Source: Humibacillus sp. DSM 29435
GTDB taxonomy: Bacteria > Actinomycetota > Actinomycetes > Actinomycetales > Dermatophilaceae
Direction of reading: 5' to 3'
NCBI RefSeq assembly: GCF_001758225.1
Contig: NZ_MAST01000052.1
Coordinates: 62,001 to 126,000 of the forward strand
Length of the DNA: 64,000 nt
In this document: piece by piece, positions 42,326-50,325 of the stretch
How positions within the stretch are numbered: the stretch's first letter is position 1
Layout of the letters: each line of letters starts with the position of its first letter
Notes under the pieces: model-generated
The model's input: only the letters and a program-made list of their open reading frames with translations
Told to the model about the DNA's origin: nothing
Databases searched by the model: none
Program-made: the position numbers and the translations under genes

Positions 42326-43051
42326 GCCGACCTCACCCGGTGTGACCGTGACGCCCTCTGACTCGAGCCGGCGAGCCGCGTTCGGCGCCACCCCCCGCGA
42401 CAGCACGACCGAGCCCCGGCCCGCCCAGGCGCTGAGCGACTGACGGAGCACCTCGCCGAGCGACCCGTTCAGAGCCACTCGTGGGGCCGCGCCCCACTCC
42501 TGCTGCGTCGTGACCAGCGAGCCGTAGGCCGTGTCGTGACCGCTGTCGCTGAGGGCGAGGTCGGCCGCCTCGGGGTCGGCCAGGGAGACGAACTGGTCAC
42601 CGTGGGTCGACAGCTCGCGGGCCTCGTCGATGGCCCCACCGGCGTCGGCGGCGTCTGGATGCGACCGAGCCAGAGCCGGTAGCGACACGAGCACGGCGTC
42701 GCCGGCGTGGGCCCTCGCACGCCCCGGGTCGGCGGTGACGAGCACATCGGCGTCGAGCACATCGCCCCCGATGACCACGCTGGCGCCCACCCCCCACGCC
42801 GCGAGCGCCCAGTAGCAGGCGCGCCAGTGGGTGGGCAGGTCGAGACCGACGGTGGTGCCCGGCCCGGCGGCGAGGTCGTCCTGAAGCAGGTTGCCCGCCT
42901 TGTTCACCCAGTTGCCGAGCACCTTCGCGCTCAGCTCGATGCGCTCGCCGACCGTGGGGCCGGGCTCGTCGTCGTACCACGTCAGGCGCGGCCGACCGGG
43001 GTCGTCGGCGAGCATGGCGGCGAGCAGGTCGGCCGGGTACTGGCGTGCCAT
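42323..43051 (-). CDS. TIGR03089 family protein
   Basis: This 242-residue actinobacterial protein resembles the N-terminal part of an AMP-binding enzyme (LTWYDDEPGPTVGERIELSA, LGNWVNKAGNLLQ, THWRACYWALAAWGVGASVV) but has no adenylation P-loop or C-terminal domain, so ligase activity is not expected. Function is unknown. ATG 43051 shares one base with the stop of the LCP gene (TGATG), so translation is coupled. A frame that extends to 43156 lies inside the LCP gene and is rejected. It is the last gene of the GT2-DUF2304-LCP-TIGR03089 operon. Confidence 0.85.
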   Translation of the reverse strand: MARQYPADLLAAMLADDPGRPRLTWYDDEPGPTVGERIELSAKVLGNWVNKAGNLLQDDLAAGPGTTVGLDLPTHWRACYWALAAWGVGASVVIGGDVLDADVLVTADPGRARAHAGDAVLVSLPALARSHPDAADAGGAIDEARELSTHGDQFVSLADPEAADLALSDSGHDTAYGSLVTTQQEWGAAPRVALNGSLGEVLRQSLSAWAGRGSVVLSRGVAPNAARRLESEGVTVTPGEVG

Positions 43052-44361
43052 CAGCTGTTCCCGACCTCTTTGACGGTGCTCCCGGCGGGCGCGGTGTCGA
43101 GTGGGTCGTCGTTCTTGATAGCGCTGAACAGGGCCTTGGCCCGCTCGGTGTCCCACTTGACGGCCAGGCCGTTCGAGGTGCGGTAGGCGAGGTCAGAGGT
43201 CGGCACCGAGAGCGAGAGGCCCTGGTCGTTGCTGACCGAACGCATCGCCTGGAGCACCCGGACGGCATCCATGAGCCCCGTCTCGGTGCCCACGGTGAGG
43301 CCACCGGCAGCGGCATCCGCGAAGCTCTTGTAGCGCCACGGCAGCAGCACGGTCGAGGGGGTGGCGGCCTGCTTCATCAGGGCGCCGAGGAACTGACGCT
43401 GGCGGGCAGCGCGCCCGATGTCGCCGAGCGGGTCCTCGTAGCGCGAGCGCACATAGCCGAGGGCGTCGGGCCCGTCGAGAGTCTGGCAGCCCTTCTGGAG
43501 GTCGATGCCGGCCTTCTTGTCGACCATGTGTCGCGGCACGCACAGGTGCACGCCGCCGACACTGTCGACCACGGAGGCGAACCCGCCCAGCCCGATCTCC
43601 ACGTAGCCGTCGAGGTGGATGCCGGTCACGTTCTCGACCGTCTCGGTGAGCAGCTTCGGGCCCCCGAAGGAGTAGGCGGCGTTGATCTTGTTCGAACGAT
43701 GGCCGGGGATCGGCACGTAGGAGTCGCGCGGGATCGAGACCATGACCGGCTTGCCGCCGCTCTCGGAGACGTGCACGAGCATGATCGTGTCGGTGCGTTT
43801 GCCCTCGGCGGATCCGGTCGCCAGCGCCTTCTTCTGCTCGGCCGTCAGGCCCTCGCGACTGTCTGAACCGACGAGGAGGTAGTTGTGGCCGGTCGTGTCG
43901 GCCGGCCGCTCACCCGCGGGGATGTTGTCGACCCGCCCGACCGAGTTCCAGGCGTTGAAGGGCACCCAGACCAGAAAGACGATCCAGCTGAGCAGCACGA
44001 GGCCCACCACGAGGGCGATGAGGCGGCCCTTGCGGAGGCGGCGTCTCGGCGCTCCGGCCTCCGTTTCTGCGTCGTTCGAGTGGGGCCGCTGTGCCGGGGC
44101 GGGCTGTCGGGGCGGTTGCTTGGGCCGACCTGGCAGCCCTGCGGTCGGCCCGTTGGAGCCGCGGCTGCGAGTGTCGACCGTGTAGGCGTCGTCGGAGGCC
44201 GGTTCCGCGCTTCCCTGGCCGGCCCGTCGAGCGGCCGGAGGGGTGGCGCGTGGGGCCGGACTGCCCGAGCGAGACGCAGGGGCTCGACCACGCCGGCGAC
44301 GGGTGTCGACGGTGTACGCGTCGTCGGGGCGCTCACGAGGGTTCTCTGGTTCAGTCGGCAT
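43051..44361 (-). CDS. LCP (LytR-CpsA-Psr) family protein
   Basis: This 436-residue type II membrane protein has an N-terminal cytoplasmic region of about 125 residues, one transmembrane helix (RLIALVVGLVLLSWIVFLV) and a LCP domain from about residue 150. Landmarks are LVGSDSREG, TDTIMLVHV, SIPRDSYVPIPGH, KINAAYSFGGP and LGYVRSRYED with the conserved arginines. LCP proteins ligate teichoic acids or other glycans from polyprenyl pyrophosphate to peptidoglycan. The cytoplasmic part carries DDAYTVDTR twice. It overlaps the DUF2304 gene by 11 bases. It is a natural candidate to attach the glycan encoded upstream, though LCP paralogues are usual. Confidence 0.93.
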   Translation of the reverse strand: MPTEPENPRERPDDAYTVDTRRRRGRAPASRSGSPAPRATPPAARRAGQGSAEPASDDAYTVDTRSRGSNGPTAGLPGRPKQPPRQPAPAQRPHSNDAETEAGAPRRRLRKGRLIALVVGLVLLSWIVFLVWVPFNAWNSVGRVDNIPAGERPADTTGHNYLLVGSDSREGLTAEQKKALATGSAEGKRTDTIMLVHVSESGGKPVMVSIPRDSYVPIPGHRSNKINAAYSFGGPKLLTETVENVTGIHLDGYVEIGLGGFASVVDSVGGVHLCVPRHMVDKKAGIDLQKGCQTLDGPDALGYVRSRYEDPLGDIGRAARQRQFLGALMKQAATPSTVLLPWRYKSFADAAAGGLTVGTETGLMDAVRVLQAMRSVSNDQGLSLSVPTSDLAYRTSNGLAVKWDTERAKALFSAIKNDDPLDTAPAGSTVKEVGNS

Positions 44362-44878
44362 CTGCTGCCTTCACGATCGGGGTGACGGGCACGGCGCCCT
44401 GGCCTCTCGCCGGTGGGCGTGCGTCGCGGGCGGTCGGGGGAGGGCTTGGTGGCAGGCTGGAGGGCAGGTGAGGCGGCGGCTGGGGCGCCCGGGAAGCAGA
44501 GGGCGCGGGCCGTGGAGCCGCAGGGTCAACGTCTCGGGGGCCGGTGGGGGTTCCCGCTTCGTCGAGCGCGAGCCGCCTGGCCAGCCGGGTGTAGCGGTTC
44601 TCGAGCTCACGGAAGCGACGGAAGGTCGTGACCACGAAGCCGAAGAAGGCCACCACGAGACCGTAGAGGATCAGGTCGGCGCCGCGACCGATTCCTACCA
44701 GCTGGGCCAACCGGGTCCATATGCCGGGGTCGAGGATCGACCAGACCGCGAAGGCGGCGAACACGAGCAGGCCCATGCGACGCACCGCCTGGGCTTTCTG
44801 GCCGTAGCTCATCAGCAGGCGCCAGGCGATGGCGAGGGTGCCCGCGATGAGCAGGAGCTGGATGGTGAGCTGCCTCAT
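44351..44878 (-). CDS. DUF2304 family membrane protein
   Basis: This 175-residue protein has three hydrophobic helices in the first 85 residues and a conserved sequence FRRFRELENRYTRLARRLAL, the usual DUF2304 end, followed by a Pro/Ala-rich tail of about 60 residues. DUF2304 proteins nearly always follow a polyprenyl-phosphate-type glycosyltransferase, as here, and may be its membrane partner. The start overlaps the glycosyltransferase stop by four bases. Confidence 0.88.
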   Translation of the reverse strand: MRQLTIQLLLIAGTLAIAWRLLMSYGQKAQAVRRMGLLVFAAFAVWSILDPGIWTRLAQLVGIGRGADLILYGLVVAFFGFVVTTFRRFRELENRYTRLARRLALDEAGTPTGPRDVDPAAPRPAPSASRAPQPPPHLPSSLPPSPPPTARDARPPARGQGAVPVTPIVKAADAD

Positions 44879-45570
44879 CGCCAGATCAGCTCCGCGAGGA
44901 TGTTGACCGCGTTCCAGAGCGACTGTCCCTTGGCCCGGGAGTAGTCGGTGTAGAGGATGTGCACCGGCTCCTCGGCGATGGCCACAGCCCGCCCGTCGAT
45001 GCGCATGGCGCCGATCTGCGAGACGAGCTCGGAGGCGTGCGCCATGCGGTTCTGGGTGATCTGCACCCGGGCGACCACGCTGCGGTCCAGCACCCGCAGG
45101 CCGTTGTGGGCGTCGGTGAGGCGGGTGCCGGTGGTGAGGTTGGTGTAGGCCACGGCCGACCGGAGTACGAGCTTCTTCAGGACCCCCGCAGCGCTCGCCT
45201 GGCCGGATCGGTCGAGGAAACGGGAGCCGAAGACAACCTGAACGTCACCGCGGCGGATGCGGGTGAGCATCGCCTCCACGTCGGACACCTGGTGCTGCCC
45301 GTCGGCGTCGAACGTGACCACATAGCGCATCCCCGGGTCGGAGAGTGCGTAGTCGAAGCCCGTCTGCAGGGCCGCGCCCTGTCCGAGGTTGACCGGATGC
45401 CGCACGACGACGGCTCCTGACCGCTCGGCGGTGGCGGCCGACTCGTCGCTCGAGCCGTCATCGACACAGACCACCTGGGGGAACACGGACCGGGACTCGC
45501 GCACGACGCCACCGATGACGCTCGCCTCATTGTAGAGCGGCACGACGAGCCACACGTCCGCGTTGTTCAT
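44875..45570 (-). CDS. Glycosyltransferase family 2, polyprenyl-phosphate type
   Basis: This 231-residue GT-A enzyme has VWLVVPLYNEASVIGGVV, the CVDDGSSDES donor loop, HPVNLGQGAALQTGFDYAL and VTFDADGQHQ, which are typical of dolichyl-phosphate mannose synthase-like proteins. It lacks membrane helices, which the DUF2304 partner may provide. ATG 45570 is chosen because TACCCT lies seven bases before it; ATG 45576 is the alternative. It leads the operon that continues into DUF2304 and LCP genes. Confidence 0.88.
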   Translation of the reverse strand: MNNADVWLVVPLYNEASVIGGVVRESRSVFPQVVCVDDGSSDESAATAERSGAVVVRHPVNLGQGAALQTGFDYALSDPGMRYVVTFDADGQHQVSDVEAMLTRIRRGDVQVVFGSRFLDRSGQASAAGVLKKLVLRSAVAYTNLTTGTRLTDAHNGLRVLDRSVVARVQITQNRMAHASELVSQIGAMRIDGRAVAIAEEPVHILYTDYSRAKGQSLWNAVNILAELIWR

Positions 45571-45577
45571 GCCCATC

Positions 45578-45583
45578 AGGGTA
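45578..45583 (-). promoter_or_regulatory. Leaderless-type -10 for the GT2/DUF2304/LCP operon
   Basis: TACCCT on the minus strand is seven bases upstream of ATG 45570. Confidence 0.4.
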
Positions 45584-45701
45584 AGGCGCCGACCGGCATC
45601 CGCCGTCTTCTGCCACGCAGGAGGCCCGTTCGGGTCGACCGGCATCCGTCACACCTGTCGCCGGCGGGGGGGCTGCGGGAGTCGCGGGGACGGCGGGCAG
45701 C

Positions 45702-45929
45702 TCAGTCGTCGCTGCCGGCGCCGAACGGATGGGACTCGACGAACGACTTCGTCTCGGCGTACATGCGCTGGATGTAGAGCTCGAGCTCGGTCGCCTCGAC
45801 CCGCCACTGGCCGCGCCCGCCCACCTTGATGGCGGGCAGCTCGCCGGAACGCACGAGAGCGTAGGCCTGAGCCGCGGAGATGTTGAGCACCTCCGACACT
45901 TCGGTCAGCTGCAGGAAGCGTTGGGCCAC
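45702..45929 (-). CDS. BldC-like MerR-type helix-turn-helix protein (excisionase family fold)
   Basis: This 75-residue winged-helix protein (QLTEVSEVLNISAAQAYALV, GELPAIKVGGRGQWRVEATE) matches the BldC/excisionase DNA-binding domain, with the wing residues GGRGQWR. BldC-type proteins bind DNA repeats in rows and control development genes in Streptomyces. The start is GTG 45929, preceded by AAGGAG. It diverges from the SAF/CpaB-like gene and may regulate it; small HTH genes often sit at the edge of Tad-type pilus clusters. Confidence 0.85.
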   Translation of the reverse strand: MAQRFLQLTEVSEVLNISAAQAYALVRSGELPAIKVGGRGQWRVEATELELYIQRMYAETKSFVESHPFGAGSDD

Positions 45930-46035
45930 GTCGGCTCCTTCCAGGGGTCGACGACATCCTAGGCAGGCCGGCGGTGGAGGACGACGGCTTGTCCACAGGG
46001 GTGGGCAGCTGGCGCGGCGGTGGTCCTCCGTGAGG

Positions 46036-46041
46036 CAAAAT
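46036..46041 (+). promoter_or_regulatory. Candidate -10 for the SAF/CpaE genes
   Basis: CAAAAT on the plus strand lies about 60 bases before ATG 46100. Support is weak. Confidence 0.3.
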
Positions 46042-46099
46042 GGCCCACGAAGGTGGCGCCCCGCGTGGCGCGACGAAGAATGTAGACCAGGGGACAACG

Positions 46100-46795
46100 A
46101 TGACCGAACTGGCGCAGCCGGTCGCGAAACGACTGCAACGACCCTCGTGGCGCGACAGCCGCCTGCTCGTCGGCGTGCTGCTCGTGCTCGTGGCGGCCAC
46201 CCTCGGCGCGAAGGCTGTCGCCAGCACCGACGACCGGGTGCCGATGTGGGTGGCGACGGGCGACCTCGTCGCCGGAGACATGGTCACCGCCGACTCGGTG
46301 CGCCGGGCCGACGTGCGGCTCGACGACGACATGGTGTCCTACCTCAGCGCGGCGACGCCCCCGGCCGCAGGAACCTATGTGGTGCGCGACGTCCGGGCCG
46401 GAGAGCTCGTGCCGCGGTCGGCCTTCGCGGCGGCGAGCCAGGTCGGCCTGCAGCGGGTCACCGTGCGGGCCGACGCGGTGTCGGCGACCGGCCTGGCTCG
46501 CGGCAGCAGGGTCGACCTGTTCGTCACCCCGAAGACCTCCCTGGCCTCGACCGAGAAGGCGACGACCACCAAGGTGCTCACGGCCGCAGGGGTCGCCTCG
46601 GTTCAGAGCTCGGGTGGCGGCCTCGGGTCGAACGCCACCACCTCGGTTCAGCTCTACGTACCGACCGACCGCGTACAGACCGTGGTCGAGGCGGTCGACG
46701 GCGAGGCGAAGCTGACGCTGGTGCCTGTCGTGGGGGGCGGGACCGACCCCCTGACCGAACCGGACGGGTCGACCTCGTCGGCTCCCGGCTCATGA
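46100..46795 (+). CDS. SAF-domain protein, CpaB/RcpC-like
   Basis: This 231-residue protein has a basic start, one transmembrane helix (LLVGVLLVLVAATLGAKAVA), then an SAF domain (VATGDLVAGDMVTADSVRRA, VVRDVRAGELVPRSAF) and a later VDLFVTP as in pilus-assembly CpaB. CpaB sits in the envelope with the Tad secretin in Gram-negatives; the actinobacterial homologue has no known partner. ATG 46100 is preceded by AGGGGACA. The stop overlaps the next ATG by four bases. The C-terminus is Ser/Pro-rich. Confidence 0.82.
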   Translation: MTELAQPVAKRLQRPSWRDSRLLVGVLLVLVAATLGAKAVASTDDRVPMWVATGDLVAGDMVTADSVRRADVRLDDDMVSYLSAATPPAAGTYVVRDVRAGELVPRSAFAAASQVGLQRVTVRADAVSATGLARGSRVDLFVTPKTSLASTEKATTTKVLTAAGVASVQSSGGGLGSNATTSVQLYVPTDRVQTVVEAVDGEAKLTLVPVVGGGTDPLTEPDGSTSSAPGS

Positions 46796-48321
46796 CCGAC
46801 GTCGTCACGGCCCTCGGCCACCGCTGGGAGGCTTCGGTCGCGACGCTGCTCGAGAGAGTTCCCGGTGTCACGATCGCGCGGCGTTGTGCCGACCTGGCCG
46901 AGCTGCTGTCGGTCGTGGAGGCCGGGGTCGGTCAGGTGGCCGTCATCGGATCCGACCTGCGCGGGCTCGACCTCGCGACCGTGCGCCGCCTGCGCGCTCG
47001 GGGGGTGCAGGTTGTCGGGCTCTTTCCTCCCGACGACGAGCCCAGCGAGCGTCGCCTGAGACAGCTCTCGATCAGCCACGTGCTCTCGGTGGAGACCACC
47101 GGCCCCGAGCTCGCGAACGTCATCGCCGATCTCGATCGCGTGCCGGGTGACGATGAGGCGGCAAGCAGCGAGCCAGGCTTCTTCGGCGACGACGGTGCCG
47201 ACAGTGCCGACAGTGCCGACGGTGCCGACGGTCGGGGGCGAACCGAACGTGGTGCTGACGGTGAACCCGCCACTCCCGACGTCGGCCGGGCGGGCGGCTC
47301 GCGGGTCCGTGCCGGTATGGCGGCCCGGCCCGGCCTCGCCTCGTCGGCGCCGCCCGGGTGGAGCCCAGCCGGCTCGGCAGCTGCGGCTGACGTCGGGCCC
47401 GATGGGAGCGACCACGACGACCGGTCGGCCGGTTCGCAGGAGCCCGCGCCGGCCCGCGCCCGGGTCATCGCCGTCTGGGGCCCGACCGGCGCACCCGGTC
47501 GCACCACTCTCGCCACAGCGCTCGCCGCCGAGCTGGCGGGGCGGGGCGCCGACGTGCTGCTCGTCGACGCCGACACCTACGGCGGGTCGATCGCCCAGAC
47601 CCTGGGGCTGCTCGACGAGGCGCCGGGCATCGCGGCAGCCTGCCGGGCGGCCGACCACGGCACCCTCGACGTGCCGTCCCTGGCGCGGCTGGCCCCCACC
47701 GTCACTCCTCGGCTTCGGGTGTTGACCGGTCTGCCGAAGGCGGAACGCTGGCCGGAGGTTCGCGCTGCCGCCCTCGAGCGGGTCATCGAGCTGAGCCGTG
47801 AGCTCGTCAGTGTCGTCGTCGTCGACTGCGGTTTCTGTCTCGAGAACGACGAAGAGCTGAGCTACGACACGGCTGCTCCGCGACGCAACGAGGCGACCCT
47901 GACCTCACTGGCCGGCGCCGACATCGTCGTGGCCGTGAGCGGAGCCGACCCGATCGCCTTGCAGCGCTTCGTGCGCGGGCTGCAAGAGCTGGGATCGGTG
48001 CCCTCGCCACCCCCGGTCGCGGTGGTCAACCGGGTTCGAGGTGCGGCGGTCGGCTCGAAGCCCGAGGCGCGCATCGCAGAGTCGTTGCTGCGGTTTGCCG
48101 GCCTGGACTCGGTGCGGTTCGTTCCCGACGACCCCGCCACGGTCGATGCCGCCGTGCTGGCCGGGCGCTCAGTGGTCGAGCTCGCCCCCGACTCGGCGGT
48201 GAGCCGCGCGGTCGCCGATCTCGCCACCGCCCTAGCACCATGGACCCGTTCACGCCAGGTGCAACGCCGTCGCCGCTGGGCCCCCGGTGCGAGGCGGACG
48301 ACGCGCCCCGCGGAGGCGTGA
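46792..48321 (+). CDS. CpaE/MinD-like ATPase with arginine in the P-loop
   Basis: This 509-residue protein has an N-terminal receiver-like domain (residues 1-115), a low-complexity Asp/Ala/Gly/Ser linker (about 120-220) and a MinD/ParA-like ATPase. Its P-loop is VWGPTGAPGRTTLA (228-241), with Arg237 where the Walker A lysine normally stands and no deviant lysine earlier. VLLVDADTYGGSIAQTLGL is the Walker A' region and VVVVDCGFCLE the Walker B region. CpaE helps place and assemble Tad pili. No TadA, TadB or TadC gene follows, so the pair is an orphan. The next gene, a WS/DGAT homologue, is unrelated. ATG 46792 overlaps the upstream stop. Confidence 0.8.
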   Translation: MTDVVTALGHRWEASVATLLERVPGVTIARRCADLAELLSVVEAGVGQVAVIGSDLRGLDLATVRRLRARGVQVVGLFPPDDEPSERRLRQLSISHVLSVETTGPELANVIADLDRVPGDDEAASSEPGFFGDDGADSADSADGADGRGRTERGADGEPATPDVGRAGGSRVRAGMAARPGLASSAPPGWSPAGSAAAADVGPDGSDHDDRSAGSQEPAPARARVIAVWGPTGAPGRTTLATALAAELAGRGADVLLVDADTYGGSIAQTLGLLDEAPGIAAACRAADHGTLDVPSLARLAPTVTPRLRVLTGLPKAERWPEVRAAALERVIELSRELVSVVVVDCGFCLENDEELSYDTAAPRRNEATLTSLAGADIVVAVSGADPIALQRFVRGLQELGSVPSPPPVAVVNRVRGAAVGSKPEARIAESLLRFAGLDSVRFVPDDPATVDAAVLAGRSVVELAPDSAVSRAVADLATALAPWTRSRQVQRRRRWAPGARRTTRPAEA

Positions 48322-48350
48322 GCGGTCGGACGGTCTGACAGAGTGGGGTC

Positions 48351-49784
48351 ATGTCTGACCGTCTGACCTCGCTCGACGCCTCCTTCCTGTACCTCGAGCA
48401 GGCGACGACCTCGATGCACGTCGGTTCGGTCATGGTCTTCGAGCCGCCCGACCGCAAGGGCGGCAACAGCTTCGACTACGAACGCCTCGTGCGCATCGTC
48501 GAGAGCCGCATCGGCGCCATCCCGCGGTTCCGCCAGAAGGTGGTCGACGTGCCGGGCCGTATCGCCAACCCCGTGTGGGTCGACGACGAGAACTTCGACA
48601 TGGGCTACCACGTGCGTCGAGCCGGGTTGCCCCGCCCGGGGTCGGACGAGCAGCTGCAGGACTTCGTCTCGCGCGTTCAGCCGCGCAAGCTCGACCGCAC
48701 CCGACCACTCTGGGAGGTGTATCTGGTCGAGGGGCTGAAGGGTGGGCGCTTCGCCGTCGTCACCAAGACGCACTACGCCCTCATCGACGGCGTGAACGCG
48801 CTCGACATCGCGCACGTCATCGTCGACTCGATCAAGGGTGACGAGGATCTCGAGGTGGCCCCGCCGTGGGAGCCGCACCGCTCACCCTCTCCTGCCGAGC
48901 TCGTCACCGGCGCCGTCGTCGACGCCGTTCGTCGACCGACCCAGGTGGTCGATCTCGTGCGGGGTGGGCTCAACGACGCCGTGAAGCTGGGCCTCGGGGC
49001 CCTCGAGTCGGCCGGCGCCGTGATCGGCGCCGTGGCCCGCACGGCCGCCCGCCCGGCTCCGGACTCACCCCTCAACGCCGAGATCGGCTCCGCCCGGAGG
49101 TGGGTGATGATCGGCACCGACCTCGATGACTACCGCGCGGTCCGCAAGCGGCTCGCGCGCGGCGCCTACGCCGAGGACGTCACCATCAACGACGTCGTGC
49201 TCGCCACCATCGCCGGTGGCTTTCGCACCTGGCTGCTCGGCCGGGGCGAGGCGGTCGGCACGAAGAGCGTGGTCCGGGCCATGGTGCCGGTCAGCATCTA
49301 CGGCGACGACCCGGCCGGCATGTACGCCAACCAGGTGATGGCCTGCGTGGTGAACCTGCCGGTCGGTGAGCCGGGGGCCTCGATGAGGCTGCACCAGATC
49401 GCCTTCTCCATGCGCCAGCAGATGGAGGGTGGGCAGGCCGTGGGGGCGACGTCACTGGCCAACCTCGCAGGCTTCGCGCCGCCGACGCTGCACGCCCTCG
49501 GGGCCCGGTTGGGCTCGGCCATGTCACGCCGGGTCTACAACGTCATGATCACCAATGTCCCGGGTCCCCAGTCGCCGCTCTACGCCGGCGACGCGAGGAT
49601 GCTCTCGACCTACCCCGTCATGCCGCTCGCCAGGGGCCAGGCGCTCGCCATCGGCATCACCTCCTACAACGGCGGGGTCTACTTCGGGCTCAACGCCGAC
49701 CGCGAGGCCATGCCCGACGTCGACGACCTCGGCAACTCGATCGTCGAGTCGCTCGCCGAGCTGAAGAGCGGACGAGAAGGCTGA
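48351..49784 (+). CDS. Wax ester synthase/diacylglycerol acyltransferase family protein with variant active site
   Basis: This 477-residue WS/DGAT protein begins LTSLDASFLYLEQATTSMHV and later has INDVVLATIAGGFRTWLL and NVMITNVPGP, the family's structural motifs. The catalytic HHxxxDG is H141-Y142-A-L-I-D146-G147 (KTHYALIDG): the second histidine, normally the base, is tyrosine. It may have weak or changed activity. Homologues make wax esters or triacylglycerol from acyl-CoA. ATG 48351 has CAGAGT about six bases before it, a possible leaderless start. The stop shares a base with the next start (TGATG). Confidence 0.88.
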   Translation: MSDRLTSLDASFLYLEQATTSMHVGSVMVFEPPDRKGGNSFDYERLVRIVESRIGAIPRFRQKVVDVPGRIANPVWVDDENFDMGYHVRRAGLPRPGSDEQLQDFVSRVQPRKLDRTRPLWEVYLVEGLKGGRFAVVTKTHYALIDGVNALDIAHVIVDSIKGDEDLEVAPPWEPHRSPSPAELVTGAVVDAVRRPTQVVDLVRGGLNDAVKLGLGALESAGAVIGAVARTAARPAPDSPLNAEIGSARRWVMIGTDLDDYRAVRKRLARGAYAEDVTINDVVLATIAGGFRTWLLGRGEAVGTKSVVRAMVPVSIYGDDPAGMYANQVMACVVNLPVGEPGASMRLHQIAFSMRQQMEGGQAVGATSLANLAGFAPPTLHALGARLGSAMSRRVYNVMITNVPGPQSPLYAGDARMLSTYPVMPLARGQALAIGITSYNGGVYFGLNADREAMPDVDDLGNSIVESLAELKSGREG

Positions 49785-50302
49785 TGGGGGTTGTTCGCGT
49801 CTACCTGCCCGTCGGCCCCGCTGACCTCACCGGGCTCGCCGAGCGCGGCTCGCTCTCGGCCACTCCAGCCACGTCGGCCACGTCGGCCGACCCGGCCGAC
49901 CTTCGAGTGGCCTACGCCGTCACCCCCGAGCTCGAGCGGTCCATGGGAGGTCACGACGTCGAAGACCTCGAGTACGCGGCCTTCAGCGCCGCGGTGGCCG
50001 CGGCCGGCGCAGCCTCCGGTGGCTCCGGTGGCTCCGGTGGCTCCGGTGGTTCGGCCGGGCGCCGGGTGGTGATCGCGGCCGATGTCGACCCCGAGTGGCT
50101 GGCGGCGGGCGAGCCGAGGAGCCGGCCCGACTCGATCTGCGCGGTCGAGCTGACGGAGCCCGTGCCGCTGGCCCGGGTGGCCTCCTTCCACGTCGACGAA
50201 CGGGCCGGCTCGGCGCACGGTGCGGCGGCAGCGGCGGCAGCCGACGCACTGCTCTGGTACGACGCCACCGAGCTCGACGAGGTGCGCGGCTTCTTCGTGT
50301 GA
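49784..50302 (+). CDS. DUF6912-like small protein with Gly-Gly-Ser repeats
   Basis: This 172-residue protein starts VRVYLPVGPADLTGLAERG, has YAVTPELERSM and ELEYAAFSAAV, then a run of (SGG)n at about residues 78-90, and VIAADVDPEWL and SFHVDERA towards the end. This matches an actinobacterial family I recall as DUF6912. Function is unknown. ATG 49784 overlaps the upstream stop by one base, so it is coupled to the WS/DGAT gene. The repeat (GGCTCCGGT units, bases 50018-50050) probably expanded by slippage. Confidence 0.65.
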   Translation: MGVVRVYLPVGPADLTGLAERGSLSATPATSATSADPADLRVAYAVTPELERSMGGHDVEDLEYAAFSAAVAAAGAASGGSGGSGGSGGSAGRRVVIAADVDPEWLAAGEPRSRPDSICAVELTEPVPLARVASFHVDERAGSAHGAAAAAAADALLWYDATELDEVRGFFV

Positions 50303-50325
50303 GCCGACGTCTGGAGGTGATGAGG

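Noticed and set aside
50018-50050. Gly-Gly-Ser repeat as a sign of an engineered linker
   Set aside because: It lies within a natural gene with neighbours in normal order, and similar slippage repeats occur elsewhere in the window (47,200-47,230).
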